From: Lepus europaeus
Taxonomy: Eukaryota; Chordata; Mammalia; Lagomorpha; Leporidae
Length of the DNA stretch: 64,000 nucleotides
Reading direction: 5' to 3'
Assembly (NCBI RefSeq): GCF_033115175.1
Contig: NC_084835.1
Coordinates: forward strand, 26,555,858-26,619,857
Part shown: positions 44,171 through 53,700 of the stretch, piece after piece
How positions within the stretch are numbered: the stretch's first letter is position 1
Layout of the letters: every line of letters starts with the position of its first letter
Made by a program: the position numbers and the translations under genes
The notes under the pieces: generated by a model
Databases searched by the model: none
What the model was told of the DNA's origin: nothing
The model's input: only the letters and a program-made list of their open reading frames with translations

Positions 44171-47100
44171 GTGAGTGGGATCGGCAGACGGGCTTGCAGG
44201 AGCCGCTTTTTCTGGTGGTTCCTGAACGCAGCAGGGCGTTGGTCTCTGCGAGGTTGGGGCCTACCGGTGGGCCGTCGCCCTGCTCCCGGCGTAACCGAGC
44301 GTTGGACGGCCTCGTGTCCGTCCTGTTAAGCCCGGGCCGCTGTGCGGAAGGGAGGCCGGGCCGAGGGTGGAGAGGATCACGCCATATTGTCAGGAGACCG
44401 CGACCGAGCCAGGTGGCAGGCCACGTGCGGGCGGGCCCGCTGAGCCGGGGAGCCGCTTCCCAAACCCACTGTTGCTCTCCTGCTTTGTGATCCCTGGTGC
44501 TTGAGACGAAGTGGCTGTCGATTTGGGACTCGTGTACGGCTCTATGTGATTTCCGTCTAACACGAAAACAGCAGGGATTTGGGGCTCCGTTCTGGATCTG
44601 GGATTTGAGAGTAGCATCTGTGATTTTATTCAGCGCCCCACATGATTCTTAACATTAGGTTTGACATAATACACAAAGGTGTGACCCTAGTTCACTCACC
44701 GAAAACTAAACCAGGCCGTGTGTAATGTGTTTCTTTGTAGAGTTAAAGAAAGCAAGTAAACGTATGACCTGTCACAAGCGGTATAAAATCCAGAAAAAGG
44801 TAAGTGTTGCGCTTGGGAGAGCTGCATTGAATAAGGCTGTTAAGCCGACTTCTGCCCTGGCTCTCCCTCATCGAGAAGTCTAGAGTAAAGATGGAGTCTT
44901 CGGGAGGTGGGACGGGATGGACTGAGCAAGCACGGCACAAGCGCTCAGTGATCAGGAGTGCAGCTTTGGGACGGCGAGTGTTTGGTGTGCAGAAGCCTGG
45001 AAACTTCCACATGGTCATCTCTGCACGGAGAGCCTCCTGGTGTCGTTCTGTTGCTGTTTTTTTAAGTATATCTTTTGCTGTCTGTGACCCCCATTAAAGA
45101 TCCGGTTTTCTTGGGGTATTTTACAGGAATGACTAGGGTGTATGCATATTGGTCTCTTCCTTGAATTGTGTTAAAGTAGAAAGGTATTTTTTGTAAACTG
45201 ATAAAATGTCTTGTCATCATAGATTCGAGAACACCACCGAAAATTGAGAAAAGAAGCTAAAAAACAAGGTCGCAAGAAGCCAAGGAAAGACCCAGGAGTT
45301 CCAAACAGTGCTCCCTTTAAGGAGGCCGTTCTGCGGGAAGCCGAACTAAGAAAACAACGGGTAAGGTGCGGTAGCCCAAACTTTCAGTAACTGCGGAGGG
45401 TGGGTGCGTTTTTTTCAGAGGGAGCTGTTGCCAGCAGTCACTGGCTTAACCTGTTTGATGTGTTGGACACAGCTGGAAGAACTAAAACAGCAGCAGAAAC
45501 TTGACAGGCAGAAGGAGCAGGAGAAGAAAAGAAAACTTGGAAGCAACCCTAGTGCTAGGCCATCTGATGGGGAACCTGGCAAGGAGGTGAGAGTGTGATA
45601 GATGAGTTCTGATGCAGAACTAAAAGCATATACACTGGCAGGGGCTGGTGAGCCTCCAAGAGGAAGAGTGATTTAAAATGCCACCTGCAGCGCCCCAGTC
45701 AGCTGTGCGGAATACAGGTACAGATGATTTTTATGTCTTTTCCCCCTTCTCTGTTTTCTAGGCACTTGGACAATGCACAGCTAAGAACAGAGCCAAGTCA
45801 CGCAAGCAAAATCCAAAGAAGTTACATTGTCAGGAGCTTAAAAAGGTATCTGAGTCTAGGTCAGTGCCTAAAAGTGGTGGTGAGGTTAGAAGACAAAGCA
45901 GCAGTCAAGTTTACTACCTAAGGCCTTGTTATGTTTAGCTGATAGCAGTGTGTTGACACAGTGGTTTTAAGTTTGAGGTAAGCAGTGTGAAAATGCAGGT
46001 CTCTAAAGGACTCTGTTGAAGCTTAAGTGATGGAAATCGAGAAGGTGGTGTCTTTCTGGTGTAGTTGCTCCCCGGGCTCTCCTCCCTACACCCGTTTCCC
46101 CAGGGTCATTCCCCTCCAGGTGACTCTGCCTCTCAGTAACTCTTGGTGAGGTCAGAAGGAATGGCCAGAGACAGGAGTCCCTACAGAAACTGAGAGCAGC
46201 ATACAGTAGAGGGTATTTCTGCGTGTGAAATCCACGCTGCTGAGCAAGCCTATTTGTTTTACTTCTGGGTGAGAAGTGATGAGCATGTCAGTATTCTTCA
46301 TACCAAAGTGAAGACATGAGATCCAACTCTGAGCTCACCATATCGCCCAGTGGGTGGTACGGGTTCCCAAGGCAAGGGCTGCAGTTGGGGCTGTTCTGCC
46401 CGGACAGGTGATCGCCGCCTCAGACGTCGTGCTGGAGGTGCTGGACGCCAGGGATCCTCTCGGGTGCAGGTGTCCTCAGGTCGAAGAGGCCATTGTCCAG
46501 AGCCAACAGAAGAGGCTGGTGCTCGTGTTAAATAAGTCAGGTGAGCACAGGGGCTGTTCTTCATCTCCCATTGCATTACTGAGGTATGAGGAAAATATCT
46601 GAACAGTCTGATTGTCGTTGAAGACTGGTAAGATCCAACTCTGACCTCAGCAAAAACCAGAGCAAGTGTCCGTGGCTGCCAGAGGCAGTGCTGGGCAGTG
46701 GGCTTTCCGTGGACTTTCACTGTTCATTACTCACCACCTTGTTTTATTTAAGAATTTCAGCTTCTATGCTCTGCTTATCGTGCAGTGTAGCTTTCATACA
46801 GAAAGGGATGACAGTGCCAAATTCCCCCCACCTGCACAGTCAACTATTAGTTTTCAGCAGAGATAATATGGAACGTATTTGACAAACCATTTGAATAAAA
46901 CAGAATTACATACAGAACAGAGATGTGTGAAACAAAGTAGGAGAGAAAAATGGCTGCTGGCTTGGGTAAATGCTAGAAACGTTGCTCTAGGGTTGGAACC
47001 CAGACCTCTGCCTCAGTCCCAGAACGAGCAGTGTGGGAAGACCTGAAGCACAGGGTTGTAGAGACTGGGCGCTGTCGAGCCAAGGGCAGCGCGGTGGGCG

Positions 47101-50049
47101 CTTACCTGCCCCTTCCAAAGAAGCTGGGAAAGGGCAACCAAGTGAAAGCTCAACTCTACCAAATTTTGCAAAGTCATCTCAGTAACATCAAATTCATACC
47201 CCTAATTCCTGTCAGATCTGGTACCAAAGGAGAATCTGGAGAGCTGGCTGAACTATTTGAAGCAAGAATTGCCAACGGTGGTGTTCAGAGCCTCAACAAG
47301 TCTGAAGAACAAAGGGAAGATAAGCGAGGTATACTTCACCGTCAGTGTGGGCAGGGCGCTTCTTCCAAATTCCTAACGGTTGGAATATGATGAGTATGTA
47401 GAATCTTGATTTTAAAAAATGAAAAGTTACAAGATCCAACTCTGATTTCATCCTAAGATTAGCTGAACAGCAACAGCATTTGGTTTTTAAGGCTGGGGCT
47501 CTGGGGTCAGATTGCTTGGGTTTTTAAACTGTTCGGGATTTTTACATGTGAAGGTGAAGAAGAAAGCTCCTCTGTTAAAAAATACAATCTGCTTTGGGAA
47601 AGATGGCCTTTGGAAACTTCTTGACGATTTTCAGAAAACTCAAGGCAAAGCTATTCAGGTTGGAGTAATTGGTAAGTTTCATTTTATCTGGTTTTACCTT
47701 GTCCAGATACTCAGCCAAGAACTTTTCCAAGTTAGTAACAGCATTACCATCAGAGTCTTTAATCTGACATTGGCTTGTAGCTCACCTCACCAAAAACACA
47801 AACACAATTTAAAGGAAAAATATGTAAATACTTGCTGCCACATTCAGTTCGTTGTCAGACCGGGCCCTGTAGTAAACTGTATTCTCAAAGCTTCTGAATT
47901 ATTTGGATGAATAGTCTTTGCCTGCCCTGTCATCACTTGTGCAAGAAATGAAGAAACTACAGTTGGTCTTAGTGTTGAAGTGAAGACTCTCGGATCCAAC
48001 TCTGATCTTGCTGTGAACGTTGGGCAAACAGAATTACCAGTACAGAATGTATTTTACACCTGTGATTTCCCACTTATTTGTAGGTTTCCCAAATGTGGGG
48101 AAAAGCAGCATCATTAACAGCTTAAAAGAAGAACAAGTGTGTAATGTTGGTGTATCCATGGGACTTACAAGGTAAATTGAGCTATTGCATATATTACTGT
48201 AGATGAATTAAATAGAGTTTTACTTTGGTTATCTTGCGGAAGTCGATTTTCTATTTTTTTATATAAAGCTGTCAGTGAAGAGACTGAGGCCAGTGTTAAG
48301 CTTGGGGAAGTATTGATCAGAGTGAGACAGCTGCCTCAGAGAACTGATGCTTGAACCTGGCATTGGGAACTGAATAGAAGTTTGCCAGGTAGAAGAAGCA
48401 GTGATAGTTAAGCAGAGTAAGCAGCATGTGTAGAAGAGAGAAGTGTAAGCTATAACCTGGTTGAGGAGTTTAGATAAACGTGAAGCGAATGATGATAAAT
48501 TGGATCTGAATGACTGTGCGGAGTTTGTTCAATCCAACCCTGAGCTTCATGTTCTGTCTTGTATCCTCCAGAGGAGCCAGTGCCTCCCCCCATCCATTCC
48601 ATCTTTCTTCTTTCAGGACCATGCAGGTTGTCCCCTTAGACAAACAGGTGACAATCATAGACAGTCCAAGCCTCATTGTGTCTCCACTTAACTCCTCCGC
48701 TGCCCTTGCTCTGCGAACTCCAGCAAGTATCGAAGCCGTGAAGCCACTGGAGGCTGCCAGTGCCATTCTGTCCCAGGCCGACAAGCGACAGGTACAAGAA
48801 CCTCCTTCCATTGAGCCCTTCACCATCATTTTTTCATTCATCAGAAGCATTTTAATGAGAAGACTGTCAAACTTTGTTTTTTCCACAACCATACCAAATA
48901 GAAGTTCCTATTGCTTTTTTTTAAGGTAGTATTGAAATACACTGTCCCAGACTACAAGACTCCTGTGGAATTTTTCACTCTGCTTGCTCAGAGAAGAGGT
49001 CTACACCAGAAGGGTGGGAGTCCAAATGTTGAAGGTGCTGCCAGACTGCTGTGGTCTGAGTGGACAGGGTAAGGCTTCTCCCGGCTGGCATTTTGGTGAC
49101 CACATGGAGTGACTGAATTTTGACGAATGCTGTTTTTAATACCAGTGCCTCATTTGGGTACCATTGCCAACCCCCTGCATCCTGGACTCCTCCTCCCTAT
49201 TTTAATGAGAGCACTGTGGCAGACATGAAGAGGGGCTTTGATCTGGAAGAACTGGAGAGGAACAACGCACACAGTATACAAGGTGAGTGAATGTTTCGTT
49301 GTTCCCATCAGCTGATAGATGGCTTGTCTCAGGTGTTTATGTTGGCTTTGTTCCTATCCCAGCCATCAGGGGCCCTCGCTTAGCCAGTAGCGTCCTTTTC
49401 CAGTCTCCATGTATGACAAATGGAATATTAGAGGAAAAAGTATTTGAAGAATCAGCAAAACATAGCGGGAGGAAGCAGGAGAAGATGGAGGATGAAGGCA
49501 TGGACAGTGACCAAGAAAGTGTTGATGGTAACATGAATGTAAGTGTGTTTGTGCTCTCTGAGTTACTCAAAGCTGAAGTGAGTTTTCTGGCATTATAATG
49601 TATGATGAATGAAAAGGGGCTGAAGGTAGAAATTAAGTATTTCACAATTGACTGGAAGAAGCCCTGTACAATTTAGGTATTTGAGCACTTAGCAGTAGCC
49701 TTAATTTTTCCCATGCCATTAAATAAACCTGCAAAGACTTAACAGGTATGTAATACTTGGATTAATGAGGTGAAAGGGGCCATTGACGCAGCACCACTTC
49801 TTTCTGTCTCACAGGAAAAGCCCTCAGACTTGTCCCCTCCAGAAGAAATCCTGGAGTCACTGCCTGATGAGGCCACAGCAGGTGAGTGGAGCAAAGGGGT
49901 CTCCAGCAAAACAGCATGGTGTGACGATGGTTTTACTTTTGCATAAAACTTTATTTTCTTCCAATATAGGTGAACAGTCTGCACAATCATCTATCTTGGA
50001 TAAGACTGAAGAGGATGATGCTTATGACTTCAGTACAGATTACGTGTAA
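44158..50049 (+). CDS. GNL3: GNL3 (nucleostemin), complete, 15 exons, 545 aa predicted
   Basis: Nucleolar circularly permuted GTPase needed for pre-rRNA processing and stem-cell proliferation. Exons: 44158-44170, 44741-44799, 45223-45360, 45473-45586, 45762-45845, 46408-46540, 47216-47328, 47554-47671, 48084-48171, 48617-48791, 48926-49068, 49146-49282, 49363-49538, 49815-49881, 49970-50049; the sum is 1638 nt including TAA. Protein: basic N-terminus (1-46, nucleolar targeting), coiled coil (about 58-95), then G motifs in permuted order: G4 NKSD (178-181), G1 GFPNVGKSS (258-266), G3 DSPS (302-305). An acidic tail ends [13 protein letters not shown]. Human is 549 aa. The start has A at -3 and matches human MKRPKLKKASKR. 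Introns 5-9 carry C/D snoRNAs. The gene contains no SINE. Confidence 0.97.
44171..44740 (+). other. GNL3 intron 1, no other feature
   Basis: GC-rich 5' half is the shoulder of the CpG island; nothing else recognised. Confidence 0.7.
44741..44799 (+). CDS. GNL3: GNL3 exon 2, residues 5-24
   Basis: Encodes [20 protein letters not shown], the basic nucleolar-targeting segment. Acceptor TTCTTTGTAG, donor GTAAGT. Confidence 0.95.
45223..45360 (+). CDS. GNL3: GNL3 exon 3, residues 25-70
   Basis: Begins [20 protein letters not shown] and ends ELRKQR. Continues the basic domain into the coiled coil. Acceptor TCATCATAG has a weak pyrimidine tract; donor GTAAGG. Confidence 0.95.
45473..45586 (+). CDS. 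GNL3: GNL3 exon 4, residues 71-108
   Basis: [20 protein letters not shown] coiled coil, then a variable linker. Donor GTGAGA. Confidence 0.95.
45762..45845 (+). CDS. GNL3: GNL3 exon 5, residues 109-136
   Basis: Encodes [20 protein letters not shown] then LHCQELKK. A less conserved linker that ends in the conserved CQELKK just before the GTPase domain. Donor GTATCT. Confidence 0.93.
46268..46339 (+). ncRNA. SNORD19: Box C/D snoRNA, SNORD19 family copy 1 (GNL3 intron 5)
   Basis: Box C GTGATGA at 46276-46282, box D CTGA at 46329-46332, terminal stem GGTGAG/CTCACC. The guide AGATCCAACT directly before box D is complementary to the 18S stretch AGUUGGAUCU. The fifth base upstream of D pairs with a G, matching the site known as 18S Gm683. 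It ends 68 nt before the exon 6 acceptor, the usual spacing for intronic C/D snoRNAs. Confidence 0.9.
46408..46540 (+). CDS. GNL3: GNL3 exon 6, start of permuted GTPase domain with G4 motif
   Basis: Encodes [20 protein letters not shown] ... LVLVLNKS. The NKS(D) G4 guanine-specificity motif is completed by Asp181 in exon 7. VIAASD has Ala where human has Glu as I recall. Confidence 0.95.
46579..46650 (+). ncRNA. Box C/D snoRNA, SNORD19 family copy 2 (GNL3 intron 6), degenerate box C
   Basis: Perfect stem CTGAGG/CCTCAG. Box D CTGA at 46641-46644 with guide AAGATCCAACT (11 bp to 18S). Box C reads ATGAGGA, one mismatch from RTGATGA. It lies 565 nt from the next acceptor, far from the normal spacing, so processing may be poor. 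Confidence 0.7.
46651..47215 (+). other. GNL3 intron 6 remainder, unexplained
   Basis: 565 nt after snoRNA copy 2. An open frame runs through 47031 into exon 7 but resembles no GNL3 isoform I know and lacks an obvious function. No SINE. Confidence 0.5.
47216..47328 (+). CDS. GNL3: GNL3 exon 7, residues 181-218
   Basis: [20 protein letters not shown] then TVVFRAST (G5-like region) and KNKGKISE. Acceptor CTAATTCCTGTCAG; donor GTATAC. Confidence 0.94.
47381..47450 (+). ncRNA. Box C/D snoRNA, SNORD19 family copy 3 (GNL3 intron 7)
   Basis: Box C ATGATGA at 47387-47393, box D CTGA at 47442-47445, stem TGGAA/TTTCA (one G-U). Guide CAAGATCCAACT gives the longest 18S match of the set (12 bp). Ends 103 nt before the exon 8 acceptor. 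Confidence 0.88.
47554..47671 (+). CDS. GNL3: GNL3 exon 8, residues 219-258, possible shifted acceptor
   Basis: [20 protein letters not shown] through GKAIQVGVI(G). I take the first AG after the pyrimidine run (GTGAAG then GTGAAG). This makes the exon nine nt shorter than the human protein implies; a second AG six nt further on is the alternative. Confidence 0.85.
47941..48011 (+). ncRNA. Box C/D snoRNA, SNORD19 family copy 4 (GNL3 intron 8), imperfect box C
   Basis: Perfect six-base stem GCAAGA/TCTTGC. Box C ATGAAGA (one mismatch) at 47948-47954, box D CTGA at 48002-48005, guide GGATCCAACT. Ends 72 nt before the exon 9 acceptor. Confidence 0.78.
48084..48171 (+). CDS. GNL3: GNL3 exon 9, P-loop (G1)
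   Basis: Encodes [20 protein letters not shown] then VGVSMGLT. The Walker A motif GFPNVGKSS is completed by the Gly258 codon split across intron 8. Confidence 0.95.
48481..48549 (+). ncRNA. Box C/D snoRNA, SNORD19-like copy 5 with diverged guide (GNL3 intron 9)
   Basis: Box C ATGATGA at 48489-48495, box D CTGA at 48540-48543, stem TGAAGC/GCTTCA, 67 nt before the exon 10 acceptor. The guide CAATCCAACC has changes at both ends and keeps only about 7 bp to the 18S site. A possible box D' CTGA lies at 48506-48509. Confidence 0.8.
48617..48791 (+). CDS. GNL3: GNL3 exon 10, G3 motif
   Basis: Encodes [20 protein letters not shown] and on to SQADKRQ. DSPS replaces the canonical DxxG, as in other nucleostemins. 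Confidence 0.95.
48926..49068 (+). CDS. GNL3: GNL3 exon 11
   Basis: [20 protein letters not shown], then [20 protein letters not shown] and LLWSEWTG. Intermediate domain C-terminal to the G domain. Donor GTAAGG, 77-nt intron follows. Confidence 0.95.
49146..49282 (+). CDS. GNL3: GNL3 exon 12
   Basis: [20 protein letters not shown] then [20 protein letters not shown]. Intermediate domain. Donor GTGAGT. Confidence 0.95.
49363..49538 (+). CDS. GNL3: GNL3 exon 13
   Basis: [20 protein letters not shown], then a charged low-complexity tail ([20 protein letters not shown]). The tail diverges strongly from human, as expected for this segment. Confidence 0.94.
49597..49668 (+). ncRNA. Candidate box C/D snoRNA in GNL3 intron 13, possibly SNORD69
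   Basis: TATGATGA box C at about 49600-49607, and a clear internal CTGA (49619-49622) as box D' after a GAAAAGGGG guide. The 3' box D is imperfect (GACTGG). Human GNL3 hosts SNORD69 toward its 3' end, which fits the position, but I cannot confirm the sequence match. Boundaries approximate. Confidence 0.45.
49815..49881 (+). CDS. GNL3: GNL3 exon 14
   Basis: [20 protein letters not shown] plus TA; acidic tail. Acceptor CTGTCTCACAG, donor GTGAGT. Confidence 0.94.
49970..50049 (+). CDS. GNL3: GNL3 exon 15, C-terminus and stop
   Basis: [20 protein letters not shown] then FSTDYV and TAA at 50047-50049. The C-terminus is identical to human. Confidence 0.96.
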
Positions 50050-50170
50050 CAGCCTTGTGGTTTTGTTTTTTATAAGGGGTTTTCTGTGTGTATAATATAC
50101 CAGTTATAGCACTGTACATTTTGTGAATATGTATCATGATGTAATCATTAAACTGTTTACCCACATGTCC
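50050..50170 (+). terminator. GNL3: GNL3 3'UTR with ATTAAA poly(A) signal
   Basis: Short 3'UTR; ATTAAA at 50147-50152, cleavage expected about 15-20 nt later. End coordinate inferred. Confidence 0.75.
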
Positions 50171-50239
50171 GCATTCTGTGAAGTCTCAACTCATCTAATT
50201 CAGTGAGTGGTTAGAAAGAAAGAGTTACCTGGTCTATCA

Positions 50240-50588
50240 AGTGAAAAACAAATTTTATTTACAGATGAGGCCACAGGTTACAAAATTAAAACCAAGCAGC
50301 AGTTCGGAACCAGCTGTACCAGCTGGCAAAACTAGTTCTATCAGCCTTATCAGTCCATTCTTCTGGTCAGTCAGCACTGTGGTAAGAAAACACTTGGTAA
50401 GGCAGAAGGAACCATATTTACAGTCTGTCTGGAAAGCTGACTGCCAGACAGGCCAATATGTTGCCCAACTGAGCCGTCTCTTACCAGTCGCTACAGATAT
50501 GCACTGAAGCCTAGCAACTGTTAACTTCCCACACATACATATGGTCTTCTGGGATTTCCTGAGAGATTCTTAGAGTTTAAATTTTTTT
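50240..50588 (-). terminator. GLT8D1: GLT8D1 3'UTR with AATAAA poly(A) signal
   Basis: AATAAA (minus strand) at 50259-50254. The 3'UTR is only about 350 nt and ends within roughly 70-100 bp of the GNL3 3' end. Left edge inferred. Confidence 0.75.
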
Positions 50589-50779
50589 TTACTTTATGTT
50601 TGAGATCTCCATATGTCTTCGGATTAAGCTGAACTTGCCTGTTGGATCTGGAACATACCATTTTTCCCAAACGTCAGTGTACGAAGCGGTTCTTCCCCAT
50701 GGCTTAAAGTGTCCATTCCAGTGGAGTAACTTGGCAGCCTTTATAAACTGGGGTGAATATCGTTTTCCAGCACTGGAAC
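50589..50779 (-). CDS. GLT8D1: GLT8D1 last coding exon, residues 308-370
   Basis: GSSAGKRYSPQFIKAAKLLH, WNGHLKPWGRTASYTDVWEK, WYVPDPTGKFSLIRRHMEIS and NIK; TAA at 50591-50589. Confidence 0.96.
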
Positions 50780-53700
50780 CTTAACAATTGGGAGAAAAAG
50801 AACCAGGTGATGGCAACAGTCAGACACAAGACAGTGCCACACCAAATTGTAGAAAACTTTAAAAAACAGATTTACTCCCATCCCTGACAATAGTTCTCTA
50901 GAGACCAGTTCCTTATTGGCTCAGGCTGTTGGTTAATTCTGCTTACCAAGGTGGCGGACATTCCACATAGGGTCGATAGTGGAGTGCTGTTGGTAAAACA
51001 CGATGAGCAGAGGCGGTGTCGTGATGCTGCCAGCCAGTGTTCTGCTGTACAGTCCCTCTCTGGGTGGGACAGAGAAACCTCAGTGCCAAGTGCTAACTCC
51101 TCCCAGGACTGACAGGAGTTGAGATAAGTGTCCCTTCTCTACTTACTCTGCATTGAGTCTCATCCATTTCTCCAGCTGGCTAGTTATGTTTTGTCGCTTC
51201 CATTCTGTCATGTTTGCAACAAAAACTCCAGGATTAAATGAGCAGGTGCTGGCTTTCATGGATAACTTACGAATTCTTTCCTTTTTATAGTCAAGATAGC
51301 CAATGTAGTTGTACTGAAAATGCAGATGGGATGAGTATGTTTACTGTTTGACATCCAGTAAGGAAAAAAGCCAGAGTGAGCATCTGGCCCAGTAGTTAAC
51401 ATGCTGCTAGGATGCACACATTCCACGTTGGGGTGACTGGGTTTGGTTCCTGACTCCACTCCTGATTCAGCTTCCTACTGATGCACACCCTGGGAGGCAG
51501 AAGCCACCCATGTGGGAGACCTGGATGGAATTTCTGGCTCCTGCATCGAACCCTAGACACTGGGGCATCTGGGAATTGAACCAACAGATTGACAATATCT
51601 CTGCCTTTCAAATAAATTACAAAATTTTAAAACAAAGCTTCTTGTTAAACTATGGCTTCTCAGACCACTGTCAAATAAATAAAAGAGGTAGGTGATCGAG
51701 AGAAAAACCTAGATTTGGAGACAGGGGACCAGATGTTTGAGAATTAGGTTACCAAGTTCACAAATATCTACAGGAAATCAGACATGAGTTTTGGGATGGA
51801 ATAACTGATGAATGTAAGGTGCAACAATAAAAAGTTTCTGTGGGGACCAGTGCCAAAGCACCAGCATCCCATATGGGCGCTGGTTTGAGTCCCGGCTGCT
51901 CCACTTCCGGTCCAGCACTCTGCTGTGGCCTGGGAAAGCAGCAAAAGGTGGCCCAAATCTTTGGGCCCCTACACCCAAGTGGGAGACCTGGAGGAAGCTC
52001 CTGGCTCCTGGCCTCGGATCGGCACAGCTCTGGCTATTGCGGCCAACGGGGAGTGAACCGTCAGATGGAGGACCTCTCTCTCTCTCTCTGTAACTCTGGC
52101 TTTCAAATAAATAACTATTTTAAAAAAAAGTTACTGCCGGCACCGCGGCTCAATAGGCCAATCCTCTGCCTAGTGGCGCCGGCACACCGGGTTCTAGTCC
52201 TAGTCGGGGCACGGGATTCTGTCCCAGTTGCCCCTCTTCCAGGCCAGTTCTCTGCTGCGGCCTGGGAGTGCAGTGGAGGATGGCCCAAGTGCTTGGGCCC
52301 TACACCCACATAGGAGAGCAGGAGAAGCACCTGGCTCCCGGCTTCGGATCAGCGCGGTGCGCTGGCCGCAGTGCACAGGCCGTGGCAGCCATTGGAGGGT
52401 TAACCAATCGTAAAGGGAGACCTTTCTCTCACTGTCCACTCTGCCTGTCCAAAAAAAAAAAAACCAAACAAACAAAAAAAAAAGTTTCTGTGAATTTGCC
52501 ACTTCCCACTGAACCGTATCGTAGGGTGCAGGCAGGGTGTCTCCTAAGTGACGTACCTGATTCCCTGCTCCTCGGATGACAACTTTAGCAGATGTTGAAT
52601 CACAGTCTTCTGAAAATGCAGCTGCATGCCCTGGCTTCAGTGGTGTATTGTAAAGGGCAAGAATATCACCTGAGATACGCAAGTATTAAAAATTACCATT
52701 TCCATAAGACTAAGACAACCACTACAGCCCACAATCTGGGCAGAGAATAGCATGCATAGTAATAATATTCTTTGGTACCTTGCACAATTACATCATCATC
52801 CATATAAATGGCCTTCTTTGCACTGGGAACCAAAATTGGCAAGTAGAACCTTGCAAAGGTTAACTGGAAAAGGAAAGAAGCACCAGCATAGAATATGGCA
52901 ATGGCTGTGCTCTTACTTACACAGAAACTCCTAGAATGCCCTCAGTGCCCTTGAAAAAGGTAGCCGGTGCTTGCTTCGGCAGCACATACACTAAAATTGG
53001 AAAAAGGTAGCCAAAGGACTTCGAAGATATCCCAGGCTTGGTCCCCAGGAGACGATTTGCATTGTACCCACAGTTACCTAGGCATTCCTCATATTTCCTA
53101 ATATTCCCAAGTACAAACTGGGATCCCTGGGACTCACGGGTTTCATGGATTCCCCCTGGCCAGGATCCTCCTTTACTTTCCCTTCCAAGAGTGCAGTGTC
53201 GAAATTCACAATTTTGTACCTGATGTTTTTCAAGGAACCACTGTTGAGCCAGGACCTGATGAAGAAAAAGCACCATATTTCAGTTTTACATAATCATGCC
53301 TCCAGGCCATAGCCACATCTTTGTGCCTTCCTAAGGAGGGCATAAAGTAATACAACGGAAGCCCTGGGGATCAAATCGTCTTCAAGCTCTTCTCAGTCAG
53401 GGTTCCTTCCTGAACAAGATTCTATGGTAAGCTCTTCCAACACTACAACTAGAAAAAATGCCGCTAGAGAACATTCATCTCCCGTGGGCCATTCGCTTCA
53501 CCCTCCAAATACACTGGGGAAGAAAATGAGTCAAAATACAGTAGTAAAGGCTAATCTGTTATCTGCAGATTGCTCTAATCCATCCACCTAAGTCTGTAGA
53601 TAGGCACCCGATGTCTAATTCAATGTGTATCTTTCTATTCTGGACAGGTTCTGAGTTTCTGAATCGTTACAAAATCGTAGTAACTTCTATAAATATGAAC

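Noticed and set aside
47031-47390. 119-residue open frame overlapping GNL3 exon 7
   Set aside because: It reads exon 7 in a different frame from GNL3; the upstream part resembles nothing known.
44158-50049. GNL3 as a processed or retrocopied pseudogene
   Set aside because: It has 14 introns with correct sites, no internal stop, and conserved snoRNAs.
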